DNA from: Capitulum mitella
Taxonomy: Eukaryota; Arthropoda; Thecostraca; Pollicipedomorpha; Pollicipedidae
Assembly (NCBI GenBank): GCA_030062745.1
Contig: CP099844.1
Coordinates: forward strand, 25,234,596-25,298,595
Direction: 5' to 3'
Length of the DNA: 64,000 nt
Part shown: piece by piece, positions 1 through 10,737 of the stretch
Position numbering within the stretch: the stretch's first letter is position 1
Layout of the letters: the number at the start of each line of letters is the position of its first letter
Translations under genes and position numbers: made by a program
Notes under the pieces: generated by a model
What the model was told of the DNA's origin: nothing
What the model saw: only the letters and a program-made list of their open reading frames with translations
Database searches by the model: none

Positions 1-1179
1 GCCCCGGCAATTGGCCCATCAGAAACATAAGGGTGTACACGAAGCGCATGCGCGCTCCACTCGACCTGCTGCACCCCGCTCATCATGCCCATACTATTGG
101 ATAGCCCTATTGCTGGTCTATCTACCCACTGAACTTCCGCCGCCTAGACACTGTTGACAGTACTCAGAGGTCCCCCAGTCTAAATCCAAACACGTGCCTG
201 GGGACCGCCATGTGGATCGTGGGTGCCGACCACAAGAGCACGCACCCGTAAGCGGGGCTTATGTTGGCCCCAAGTCTTGAGTCAACAGGACCCACCGTTT
301 GACCTGTATCCGTGATTAACTGAATTCTGCAGAGGTCCAGCTCGCACCAGGTAGCACGTGCCACCGATTGTTACACGTGACCAGTCGCTCCCCATCCTAC
401 ACCGTAATCTGTCCGCCAAGCCGGCGCGCCCGATGGTGCCACTTGTGTCGCGATCGGCTGGCGCTTTCGGGTTGGACTGCTAGACGCTCGGAAGCTTGGA
501 CTGACTGACTGACTGACTTAATGAGAAACACCTCGATTTGAATTTTTCCGAGCGACCGCCATGTATGACCTCACTGATTAAAAGCGTGCAAAGCGCGCTT
601 TTACCTCATTCGATTTTGAATGATGGCGCTCGTGGAAATGGACTGCAGACTGCACATGCATGCACACGGAAACCACGGGCGACTACAGTGCTGTTGAAAA
701 TGTGATGGAATCCCAGTTTCCTATATCAAGATCTAAAAACAATGGACAACTAATAAAAAGCATTTACCACAACCATTATCACTGACACAAATGCAAGACG
801 AAAAATCGGTTACCACTGTCAAGTGTCGGGTACAGTAATGCAGAGATTTGGCTCCAGGAGCATACACCACAAATATGCATATTCTCCAGACGGCAAAGCG
901 GTCGATAAAGTTTAGCATGTCACTGGCGCAGCATAGCTATCAACCTATGACATCATCAGCTAAGTGCACTACGACAGCATGTCAGAGCACGTGCTCTCTC
1001 ATATAATAATCTGCGCCAGAAACCAATCAACTCTACACACTTCCTCACGCGGTGGCCTGTCAAAGCGAACACTCTCCAACTTGCCCTGAGTGGTATCGGC
1101 CTCTCCAAGATCCACGAACCTGTTCACAGGGCGCGCTTCAACCAATTAGACTTTGGAGATGGATATTTCCTTATTAAAC

Positions 1180-1227
<48 letters not shown>

Positions 1228-1895
1228 CATTCGAGAACAACACACCAAGATCACCCGCGACATCCCCTTTGACAACACCACCATCGTCGCGCGTTGCCAT
1301 GACCGCCGCCGACTGACAACACTAGAAGTAATATATATATTAGGGGCACAAAGCAATCATCAACATACAAACAAAACAGCTCATACAACTAGCTCTCTTC
1401 CACAAAATACTGACGATAGGGTGAATAACTGCATGAAGACAATGTGTACAGCCAACTTTCACTGAAAGGTGCGTTATAAATTGCTGCATGAAAACAGAAC
1501 GTGGTTTTTGTGGTGAATGATGTTTATAACCGTTATTAAAGGTTGTAATAGTCAGTGTTTGAAAACGGCCAAAGAACACCGCAAGGTCAATATAACCATG
1601 CACTTACTGACTTCTTTTGTAACACTTTATTCTAACATAGGGAAGAAGATGAAAAATGCATTCGATCTTTCGAACAACTCACCAAAAAACTCATTAATAC
1701 GGAACATGCTGTCGTTTTCAATAAGACATTAGCAAAAGAGAACCTGCTCCCGAATATATATATCCTGCGGTATCGGCCTTTTATGTATATTATTTATCAA
1801 ATATCACTTATGAATATATGAATGGAATGAATAAATACATAAATGTAATCAGGAATATCATTTATGAAACTTACCAGCCTGTGAAAAGGGGTCAC
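1..1895. other. Gene-free stretch at the left edge (probably intronic)
   Basis: I see no convincing exon here. If the CCDC141-like gene continues leftward on the minus strand, this is its third intron. It holds a short GACT tandem at about 502-519, an imperfect 11-bp hairpin at about 578-602, and an AT dinucleotide run at 1181-1225. Short open frames on both strands lack splice-site or protein support. Confidence 0.6.
1181..1225. repeat. AT dinucleotide microsatellite
   Basis: An almost pure run of alternating A and T of about 45 bp. A second, shorter ATATAT patch lies near 1331-1339. Confidence 0.95.
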
Positions 1896-1899
1896 TTCC

Positions 1900-2330
1900 T
1901 AACCTCATGAACTGTGGAAGGGGCATTTCCCGATCAACTGACCCGACGAAGGCACACTCGTGGCCTGTGTGAGCTGTTAACTTGTAGAATCGGTCACTTA
2001 CGTATCCAGTGACACCTGAAACACTCTTGGCTCTCGCTTTCCGTGACCTGCCGACCTGTGGCACCTTGACCTACTGACCTGTGGAGGACACTTCTGGCCG
2101 CCGCGGCCTACTCACTCATGGGGGGCACTGCTGTCTCGGTGGCCTGTTGGCCTGTGCAGGGACACTATTGGCTTTTATGGCCTACTGAAATGTGGACGGA
2201 GACACTACCAGTCTTCCGTGACCAACTGACCTGTGGAAAGGTCACTCAGTGACCTCCTTGACCCTGTGGGAGGGAACACTACTGGCCTCCGTGACCTACT
2301 GACCTGCCCTGGCCTACTGACCTGTGGAAG
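1900..2330. repeat. Decayed 38-bp minisatellite reaching the exon 3 splice donor
   Basis: The block GGACACTACTGGCC recurs in diverged form near 2087, 2125, 2162, 2200, 2238 and 2276, a step of 37-38 bp. The block CTACTGACCTGTGG occurs in the same units. More decayed units reach back to about 1900. The last unit runs into the minus-strand splice donor of the exon ending at 2322, so the array contains several near copies of that donor (CCACAG|GTCAGTAGG on the minus strand). The units look old because each carries its own substitutions. Confidence 0.85.
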
Positions 2331-2500
2331 CGGACGCACTGCGACAGCACCTGGCGCCGGAGCTCCAGCTGGCCGTTGAGGTCGCGCCAGGCCAGCGCCA
2401 GGCTGTCGGCCATGGCCGAGTAGGCGGCCGCCTTGTTCTCCTGGCCGGCGATCAGTTTGTCCGCCTGGTTCAGCAGGTCCTCCACCGGTGACTCCTTGTT
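2322..2500 (-). CDS. CCDC141: CCDC141-like spectrin-repeat protein, third coding exon
   Basis: This 179-nt exon lies between an acceptor ending TCTGCTCCACAG and a donor CACAG|GTCAGT. It is open in the frame set by the previous exon (phase 0 in, phase 2 out) and encodes 59 residues plus two bases. It begins NKESPVEDLLNQADKL, contains AAYSAMADSLALAWRDLN and ends QVLSQCVRFH, a typical spectrin-like helix pattern. From my knowledge of the family it lines up almost without gaps with the N-terminal region of vertebrate CCDC141 (CAMDI), around its QVYDAMAETLGEAW segment. CCDC141 is a cytoplasmic spectrin-repeat scaffold linked to DISC1, myosin II and neuronal migration, and lies beside titin in vertebrates; its role here is unknown. 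Codon third positions are strongly G or C. Both splice junctions sit inside tandem repeats. The gene continues past position 1. Confidence 0.85.
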
Positions 2501-2810
2501 CTGTGGAGCAGAGATCAGATGGTAAAAGAGGGGTCAGGTTCAGCAGGTCCTTCGCCGGCGACTCGCTGTTATGGGAAGCAGACGGCAGGAGGTTAGACCA
2601 GGTGGTTGGTTCAGCAAGTCCTCCGCCGGCGACTACTCATTCTCGGAAGCAGGGATCAGGAAGTTAAAAGAGGTGGTTGGTTCAACAGGTCCTCCACTGA
2701 CGACTCCTTGTCCTGGAAAGCAGAGACCATGAAGCTAGAAGAGGTGTGTGATTCAGCAGGTCCTTCATCGAAGACTCCTTGCTCTGGGAAGTATGTCTAA
2801 GGGCCATTAG
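2467..2810. repeat. 71-bp tandem repeat copying the exon 3 splice acceptor and exon start
   Basis: The block GGTTCAGCAGGTCC recurs near 2467, 2537, 2608, 2679 and 2749, a step of 70-71 bp. On the minus strand each unit reads as intron end, AG, then about 34 bp resembling the start of exon 3. The copy at 2467-2537 is the real exon edge; the four upstream copies in the intron are diverged (5-25% by eye) and some lose the AG context. The array fades near 2810. Confidence 0.9.
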
Positions 2811-3192
2811 ATCCTGGCCACAACGTCGGTGACCGATGTCTGGGTACGCCCAGCGGCACTCCATATGTCCCCCGTCACGCCAGGAAGGTATGTCCCAGGG
2901 CGCCTGAGTATTTCAGGTATCCCTACTACGTTGGCGGCAGCCGTCCTAGAATCCTATGAACAGCTGTCCTGCAAACGGGGCGTCATGCGAGCCATAGACC
3001 TCTCCAGTCTGCTCAAGGAGGGTCCATCCGAGGCCCGAGCCGGCATGGCTTCCCCAGACTTTCGCAAACAGATCAGTGAACATGTGCCCGGCACCTGTGT
3101 CCTGACGTCCTCAGGACTCCGCCAGTCACGTCGAAGACACCAATCACAGGAGAGATTCGCCCAACCGCCTGCCGTCAGCGGCGGGCCGGCTC

Positions 3193-3194
<2 letters not shown>

Positions 3195-3223
<29 letters not shown>
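3195..3223. repeat. CGC trinucleotide microsatellite
   Basis: About nine to ten CGC units inside a GC-rich block. Read on the plus strand it gives an arginine run, which I take as non-coding. Confidence 0.9.
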
Positions 3224-4734
3224 TCAGTTTCTAATAGCCGGTTGCCGACCGTAATGGATGGCACGTGGCGTCGGCGGCGTCGGCGGCTCGCTCGCCGGTC
3301 CGGCCGGGCCGGGCCGGGTCAGGTCAGCCCGAGCCGACTTTCACCCGTTGGGCCGCGCCCGATCGTGCCGATAGGACGCAGTCATGTGCTGGACGCGGGG
3401 TCGACGCGCCGATTGTTGAGTTGGTTGTCGAGAACGTGCCACTGCGCCAATGGGGATGACAGTATGTTGAACCTTCTGGGGTCTGATTGACGGCTTCGAG
3501 CCAAAACATTATCGTATTTTTTATGTGTTGAATCTGACACATGAATTTCACTTTCGCGTGTTGTCATGTGGCCACTGAATGGCTATAGACTAAACAAAAA
3601 TTAAAGAGTGGGTCAGGTTTTCAACGGGAAAAGTTCATCTCCCATATACCTGGACGGATACCCTCATATTACATGTAAACGCATTTCAGAAACCATGCAC
3701 TGATGTCTATTGTGATCTGCAGCTGAATAGGTTTAGATCTGACTCTTGTGCCCGGCAGCAGTTCACCCCGTGACATCAAAGACGAACTTGGTCCTACTCT
3801 TCATATTCTTGAAATCGCATGCTTTGTAAAGAACGGAGATAGGCACCAGTGAGTACGGCACAGCTCCGTATAGGTGTGAAGTAGCCTCATTCAAGTGGTC
3901 GATGTGGAAATAACCTCCAGATCCAATGCTCGTAAGGGCAGGGACCATGACGCGCCAAAACGTTGCCGAGACCAATGCGCAATAAGTGTGGTGCGTGCTG
4001 GACCACAGGACTAATGGCAAAAAAGCATGGCCTACAGCATTAGAAAGTTTATAAGAAAGTTGCAGGTGTCCGCACCAAATGTAAACCCCTACTGGAGCCA
4101 TTCGGATTCGATTCAAGCCACCTGGCATCCCGATTCAGGGACCGGAACGAACTGGCCGGCACGTGACCTGAACGTAATGGGCGCGTGCATAGCCGACCAA
4201 TGCGGCGTCAGCGCCGCACACGTCCTAGTCGAGCATGCTTTCACGTCAGTTACGAATGCAAAGTGCACACAACAGTCAAGAGGCCCACGTCTAGCAACGA
4301 ATGAGCGGCTGAAAGCTTCAGCGTCAGAAAAAGCGAATGATGGGGTCTACGCAGCGTGTTCCGATGCAAGCTCCAGACAAAAGGCTCATGGTGAGATATA
4401 CGTCACACAATGCAGCGTGGCAGTGTTCGTGCGATTTTTGCCAATATCCTGATAACTGCATTTCAGTTAATCACCCAGTTTTGCTATTTCGAAAGCATCG
4501 CGCTTAGCGGGAATATAACGTCTACGGTCATCAAGTCCCATAACCTAGAAACAGTACGTTCTCCAGGTATTAGCATGACCTGTAATAAAGAAAACAAACA
4601 TGAGCCCAGTGATTTCTCTTCAGTTTACCATTCTCAGTCAACAAAGTTTTTCATGGCCTTCAAACCAACCATCTGACTCACCCTTCTCTCACCCCTCAAC
4701 TCGGCAAACTCCCACCCGTCGTCTCCGCCGAGTT

Positions 4735-5010
4735 AAAACTCCACCGACCCCCAGGTGACGGCCGCTCGGTGAACGGCACCCTCCCCCCCTTCTGCTGCCC
4801 ACTCTCCGGCGGCCGGAAGTGACGTCAGCGGCTCGGAGCTGTCAGCGCGGCCTGCAGCCGCCGGCCCGGCCGCGGACGGCGTGGAGAGCCGAGGCAGCCG
4901 GGGCGGCCGGGGCGGCCGCCGCGACGCGCGGCGCCGAGCAGTGGAGGCCAGCCTCGGGCGGCGGCCAGGGTCGGCAGGCAGAAATTCACCGCAGCGACTG
5001 ATCTCATTCA
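4735..5010. other. GC/CpG-rich block
   Basis: A dense CpG block with several GGCGGCC and GGCCGGGG motifs in otherwise moderate-GC intron. No TATA box and no coding frame I would defend. It may be a CpG-island-type regulatory element. Confidence 0.5.
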
Positions 5011-5905
5011 CAGCCCGTTTCTCGGTACTTTGGAGCGATGAAGAAGGCCAAGAAGGCGCAAACGACCGGTTAATGTGTTGGCGTCCGGCGAACATGTGGT
5101 TGCTCGGAATGTTAGCTGCACGTGCTGAGACAGCGTGACAAAAAAGACGCGCTCTGTATCGTCATGTTCTGGGCAATATCTGCATTACTCAAGCTAGCGG
5201 AATATTCGACGCGGGACTCATCGTCTTTCATTTGGCACTATTACGGCTTATTGCAATGATGTGCCACTCTGCACACACCGGCCATGGTCCACGCTGCGTC
5301 ACTCTCGTCGACTACATGCGCAGCTCCCATCCACGTGGTCATGAGGACGGCTGTGCGGCCGGCGGCGGCATTCAGTACCGTTGCAGCGCCCAAACTGCCT
5401 CGGTGGCCTTGGCGTGCGCCGGGCACTCGCAGCGCTTCGCTACGCGCCAGACCGTGAAGCGTTCGCGCAGCTGAGCTGGGCTCTTATTGCGTGTTCTGCC
5501 ACGCGAGAATGACGTAAACATCAGGTCTTTGCTGCGCCCTCACGCAGACGTCCCAGATACAGTGTGGAGCGCGCGCGATCTACAGGGTTTCCAGTCCCGA
5601 GCTCAGTCTCGGTGGTTTGGCCTTGGGCTAATGGATCTGTCCTCTGAATCGCGAAATGTGAGCAGTGAAATTGACCATAACTGTTGGAAACCCAATGCGC
5701 AGGCATGTGGACGGCCGTGAATGACTTTGCACGTGGTCGATTCAACCCAACCCAACAGAAGTTTCCAGCGAACGAGCAGAGTGCCGGCTAAAAAAGCACA
5801 AAAAAACGGAATGGATGGCATAGTGGTCCGGGTGAACGGTAGGTCCACGCGTGTGGGGGAGGGCATGTGGTCATGACCAACCCATGGGCCACGCAGAGGT
5901 CAACT

Positions 5906-6022
5906 GCTGGTTTCAGGAACCCTGAAGATGCCTAAAATATATGATGATGGAAAAAGAAAAGCTACTGGGTTCAGGAACCCTGAAGATGCCTAAAATATCT
6001 CATGAGGAAAAAGAAAACGCTA
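5906..6022. repeat. Two-copy tandem duplication, 58-bp unit
   Basis: TTCAGGAACCCTGAAGATGC followed by CTAAAATAT occurs at 5912 and again at 5970. The following A-rich GGAAAAAGAAAA segment is also repeated. The two copies are nearly identical, so the duplication is recent. Confidence 0.9.
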
Positions 6023-6714
6023 GGAGAGCTGGCAAAATCAAGTTACGAATAAACGTACCAATACCTTCAATGAGCCCCAACCTTTTTGGGCCCTTGAATT
6101 GGCTAAGTTCTAGATCCGTCTTGGGACAAAAACTCAGCATGTCTACACTTCCAACGAGCACATGATGCATGCCCGTCTGGGTTACATTATTACCGGACGC
6201 TCCTACGCTTTAAGCGCAAACGAGCATGTTGACGTCGCTTACCCCAGCAAACATGCAGTTAAGGCTATCCCTGTACCTTTTCAGCGGTTTAGGCAAAATC
6301 ACAAAGTCTTCAGCTCTTCCTATCATCAAAGTTCGATTCTAAACATCGCTCGTTGGGGCCTCTGTGTACCTCGTTAGCTGTAAAAACAGCGCAACCAGAG
6401 TGTCAGCCTATTCCCATCATCACAACTTGCAACTAAAGCGCCTCCGTCGTGTGAGATCTTAAAACCCATCTGTTTGCCCGAACGACGTGGGCGAGGGCTT
6501 CGAACTACCGAGCAATGTGTAAGCCAAGTCAAACAACACTGCGACGAAAACAGTCCGGCGTTAAGCTTCCAGTGCCTCCACGCCCACGCAGCCAAGCATA
6601 AAATCATCGGCACAGAGATTCCTGAACCCAGCAACCCGGTGTTCCTCCCCTCTTGCCGGCTCCCTCGCTCTGCCTCGCGCCACAGACGCGCCAGTCTGAA
6701 CAGTACTCGTGGTC

Positions 6715-6880
6715 CGGCATACTGCTGAGGATCGTGGCGGTCCGGTGTACCGCTGAGCGTTATAATGGTCCGACGTACTCCGGAGCGTCGTGGTGGTTTG
6801 GTGTACTGCTGAGGACCGTCTTGCCGTGGTGGTCTGGTGTACTGCTGACTGCTGAGGACGGCCGTGGTCTGAAGTAATGC
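6715..6880. repeat. Decayed 26-34-bp minisatellite
   Basis: Variants of GTACTGCTGAGGA recur near 6718, 6748, 6774, 6804, 6839 and 6872, separated by GTGGTCTGG-like spacers. The array runs directly into a GC-rich block (6890-7110), an arrangement like that around CCDC141-like exon 3. I could not establish an exon in that block. Confidence 0.75.
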
Positions 6881-7899
6881 TGGTCAGTCCCGGCAGACGG
6901 CAGTCCTGGGCGAAGGAGCCGCCGTCCAGCGGCGGCCTCCTGCTGGCCGCCGTCCCGCCCGCCAGCTCAGCAGCCCCCCGGCCGCCTGAGCTCCAGCCGC
7001 CGCCTGCGTCTCGCAGCTGTCCGGCCGGGGACGGCGCCTGACCGCCGCCACCGGCCACGGAACGGCAGGAACTGGCGGCGGCGAGCTCCCACGGGAAGGT
7101 CTGAATCGGTTCGGCGCCTCGATGGTGCCGCAGGAACCGCCTCCATGATGCCGCATACCGCGGTCAGATGGCAAACATTTCCGATTGGAAGAGGATACTG
7201 AATGGTTACTGGCTGCTGCTAACGGTTTTCGGCTCTGACGTTTTCCAGCGTTTGAAAGAAAAAGCCATGCGACGATAAAGTTTGCGGAAGCTGCGAAGAT
7301 GAGGCCTATTCGCCCGGTTTGCGCTCACCGGCAATTTTTTAAGGGCCTGCCTTGCACATACGATTCGCATTTACACCCTCCGTAAATGTCGATGTTTGCA
7401 TGTGTTTGTCAACACATATAAGGCTCAACAGCATCTTTTCTGTTATTGTCATTGGTGATATATGAAGACAAACCACAGGACCTAAAAATGTTAGGCACAG
7501 TCTTTGGTTCTTTATGGTAGATTAGATCATTCTACTTTCTAGTGTTGCGGTCATCCACTTAATGCAGACTTTCATTCAATTCGTGGGTCAAACTCTTTCC
7601 CGATCTAAACGTGGTCATTTGTTTCTTCGCAGCATGCGACCAAAACTTTACATCGTATAGCATGATAACTCTATCACTACAAACAGGCTCCGCAGGCGAC
7701 CCGACCAGATAATCGGGACACCCATGAAGTACCTGGCCGCCTTGACATTACCCGTTTTTGCCCGTCAAAACTGGCACGGACAGGTTCATCCATCATTCAT
7801 GTGGCCAGCAAGTTTGGGCCGGTGATTGGGCAGAACTGTCTAGGCCCACACCGCCTGGCCATGGCACGCAACCTGCATAACCTCTGCCACGGACGCGCT

Positions 7900-8200
7900 C
7901 CCCCCCCCCAGCTTCGTCTGATCCGCCTGAATGACGGGTCTTAATCCTCTGCCAACCGGGCCTGGTTCCCTTGCCCGCTGATCTAAGATCTCTGCTTACT
8001 AGGACTGAATATTTCGCTCCCTGCGTCTAAGTCCTCTGCCCACTGGTCTGAGTTTCTCTGCCCAACGGGCCTCAGTTTCCTAACTAATGGATATGAGTCC
8101 TCTACCCGTTATTCTGACACCTCTGCCTATCAAGTCTGATTCCCCTGTCTTTCGCACCTGGGTCCTTTCTGCCGAGTAAGAGTCCTCTAGCCGACCTGAC
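7900..8200. repeat. Decayed roughly 26-bp pyrimidine-rich minisatellite
   Basis: Units of the type CTCTGCCCACTGGTCTGAGT recur with many substitutions between about 7940 and 8185. The plus strand is T/C-rich throughout. Confidence 0.65.
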
Positions 8201-10621
8201 CAGTGACGCAGTGACGGACGGGGCGGCCAGCTCCAGGCGGTCAGCTGCCCACCCAGGCCCGCCTCTAGCGCGGCTAAAAATAACTGACCGCTGCGGTATG
8301 AGTAAGTGGCCAAGTGGCAGCCGACGGTATTCGATCGGGCCAGGTCAGCCGACCCTGGCTGGCCCTGGTGGCGTAACACGGCAGAAGTTTAATGGCCTCT
8401 CAAAAAGGAACATCATTCATAGCCGCCTGTGTACCAGAAGCAGCTTTCATGTTGGGGTCACTGGGAAGCTCTTGCAATTTTTCGGCTTGATTATGTGTCA
8501 ATAAAGATTAAATTATAAAAACAGAAGGGACTAAATTACAAAAGAAAATTAACGGTTCTTAAATTATTCTCAGCAACACTGCACAAGCGCGCAGGTACAG
8601 CGCACGCTTGGCGCTGACTTGCGGAATGGAGGGACTGGGGCCCGTCTGTACGCATTGAGGAACTGTCGGCGCCGTGATACGGCCCAGGAGCGCTGCCCGG
8701 AGAGTGAGTCATGCCGACGGGGATTCGGGTTGCACCCGTCCTGAACGTGATCCGCAGGCCTGAGCAATCAGTTTTCCGACTCGGTTGTTTTTTAAGAGCT
8801 GGGCCGATCCGATTGCTAGATTGAATTCAGTCGACGGTTTGACTTCTGAGGAGCCGGTAGTGTTGGCTGCGGCGGGACGGAGTTCTCGTCTGCGATAATG
8901 GTTACAAGACTCAAAACGAAAAAAAGAAAGTATGAAAAAAAGAAAAAGGAAAGATGTCTAAAAACCTGGCATACCCCAAACTTCTGGCGAGAATGAGACA
9001 GATTGCTGGTCTCTTTGTTTCGTTGGCAACGTCAGGGCTATCGATCTATTTGTCAATTCTGAGTGTCCATGACAGTCGGCAGGGCTTTTAACGTGTCTCC
9101 AGGTGAGTCCACCGTATCACTAGGCTTTTCAGCCTTTCTCCATGCTCCACTTTTCCATCGCATTGTCGAACTCGCACAATAACCAGAACCCAACGTTTCG
9201 ATATAGCCCCAAGGAAACCATACTCTCTCCAAAGCTACAGGGAAGGAAGCCAGTCAGCCCGAGAGGCCAAGCGGCTATACCTGGACAAATTTGTCAGGGA
9301 TTCGTCGCGTGTGAGCTGTGGGCTTCCCGTATCTTTGAGTGGATCCATTCCAAATAAGCCACGCTCCACCTGTCCAGGCGGGAATCTCTCACCGTCAGGG
9401 GGACATCTGTTATTCAGATGCTGATGGCTTTCCGCAGTCATCCATCATCGCAGTTCACACCACGTGGGGCACTGCCGTCCTTCTACACGTCTACCTACAA
9501 GATTCATCCAAAAGCCGCTAGTTGCGATCTAGGATGCATCCTGTACCAACAGATGGACAGTCAATCCAACGCGCTGGGAAAACAACGTGCACTGCAAGGA
9601 AACATAAATTACGAACGATGGCAGTAATAAGCCATTGTGAACGTAACTCGACCTTGTCAGAGGCCAGCAACTGACTGCTTCTACAGTCGCTTGATGCGTG
9701 AAATGGAAAGCCGCAACACGTTTTATGTCCGTTACGGACAAATGGATGGCAGGATGTTTGCACACTCTGGTGCAGCCTGATAACATCGTCCGGATCTATC
9801 GCTGACAAGTGGCCTGATAATGTGAAAGTTGAAAACTGATTCAGCTGCAAGAGATAAACGATACAAAACAGCTACGGACACAAACAGCGTTGTCAGACAA
9901 AAACGTTGCAGAATTTCGCTTTCAAGCTCAACGGAAAAGATGAACAGATCAAACATTCCAAATGAAACCTGACGAGAAGAGCGGAATTTAGCCGCTCATT
10001 TTTGGCCTTCAGTTTCATAGCAAACATTTTGTTCAGATGGCATTAAAACAAAACGAAGTCAAAGACTTCTGCGGATTTTAGACATATCATACATTGGCAT
10101 CTAGATTACAGTTCAGCCTGCGACGAATACAGATAAAGTGCACGAAATGAAGTAAAAATGGAGTACAACATGAAGATAAGGAATGCTCATTTTCGTTACT
10201 AGTAATGAGTATCGTTTTTATTATGCATCTATCGTTATAAACATTTATTTCTTAGATTTCATTTTGCATCTGACAAACAGAGAGAGTGAGGCGGGAGGAG
10301 GCAGAGCGACTCTCTCCCAGTGCCAGGTGCAGGGTGCAGACCTGACTGCCTGTGATGTACGCCGACTGCGGCTGCTGACGCTGAGCCGCACTGGCAGGTG
10401 GGGGTCACTGTCGACGTATGGCGGCCGACATATCTGGGTCAGGTCATACCGACCAGCCAGTCAGCGTCATCAGGTGTCATTCAGACGAACTGGATGGAGT
10501 AAACCACGCATGGGCAATTCAAAGAAACCTTGTTCAGCACCCTAAGCTTGCATACAACAGTTCAGACTTCAGAAATAACGTAGCAACAAAATATCAGATC
10601 CATCAATGCAGCATGACTTAC

Positions 10622-10737
10622 TGCCAGTTTCTGCAGAACTTCTTCATGTTGTTGTTGCAGCAAGAGCGCTTCCTCCAGCGTAGGAGCCAGATGGCTTAGC
10701 TCAGGCGTCATCTCCAGCGCTTTCAGCTCTACCCATT
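10622..10737 (-). CDS. CCDC141: CCDC141-like spectrin-repeat protein, second coding exon
   Basis: On the minus strand a frame reads EWVELKALEMTPELSHLAP and then TLEEALLLQQQHEEVLQKLA, ending at a donor GCA|GTAAGT. Length and helix pattern match the CCDC141 segment between its conserved Lys-Trp-Val and the next spectrin helix. The exit phase is 0, which fits exon 3 exactly. The best-looking acceptor (GGTTACAG, exon start 10744) would put the upstream exon out of frame. Exon 1 ends after one base of a codon, so the AG seven bases downstream (ACAAAG|AATGG, start 10737) is needed to keep frame, giving Glu-Trp-Val at the junction. I chose 10737 for that reason; a short unseen exon in the long intron could instead restore frame with the 10744 acceptor. 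The exon is too short to appear as a long open frame and was found by its splice sites and homology. Confidence 0.8.

Larger units (their letters stand above)
2501..10621 (-). other. Intron 2 of the CCDC141-like gene: content
   Basis: This 8.1-kb interval holds no exon I can place in the CCDC141-like gene, because exons 2 and 3 join directly in phase 0 and match the vertebrate protein without a gap. It contains the 71-bp array, a CGC trinucleotide run (3195-3223), GC-rich blocks at about 3180-3420, 4735-5010 and 6890-7110, a 58-bp tandem duplication (5906-6022), a decayed roughly 32-bp minisatellite (6715-6880) and a decayed roughly 26-bp minisatellite (7900-8200). Long frames on either strand here, such as 2829-3254 plus, have no recognisable domain. 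Confidence 0.7.

Noticed and set aside
8574..8701. Plus-strand exon-like block between TTATTCTCAG and GAGA|GTGAGT
   Set aside because: Open in one frame, but the protein is unrecognised and the position is inside another gene's intron; splice-like words alone are not enough.
9235..9441. Minus-strand exon-like frame ending RDESLTNLSR before a GTATAG donor
   Set aside because: Entering in phase 0 from exon 2 it would hit a stop at once, so it cannot be part of the CCDC141-like gene; no homology seen.
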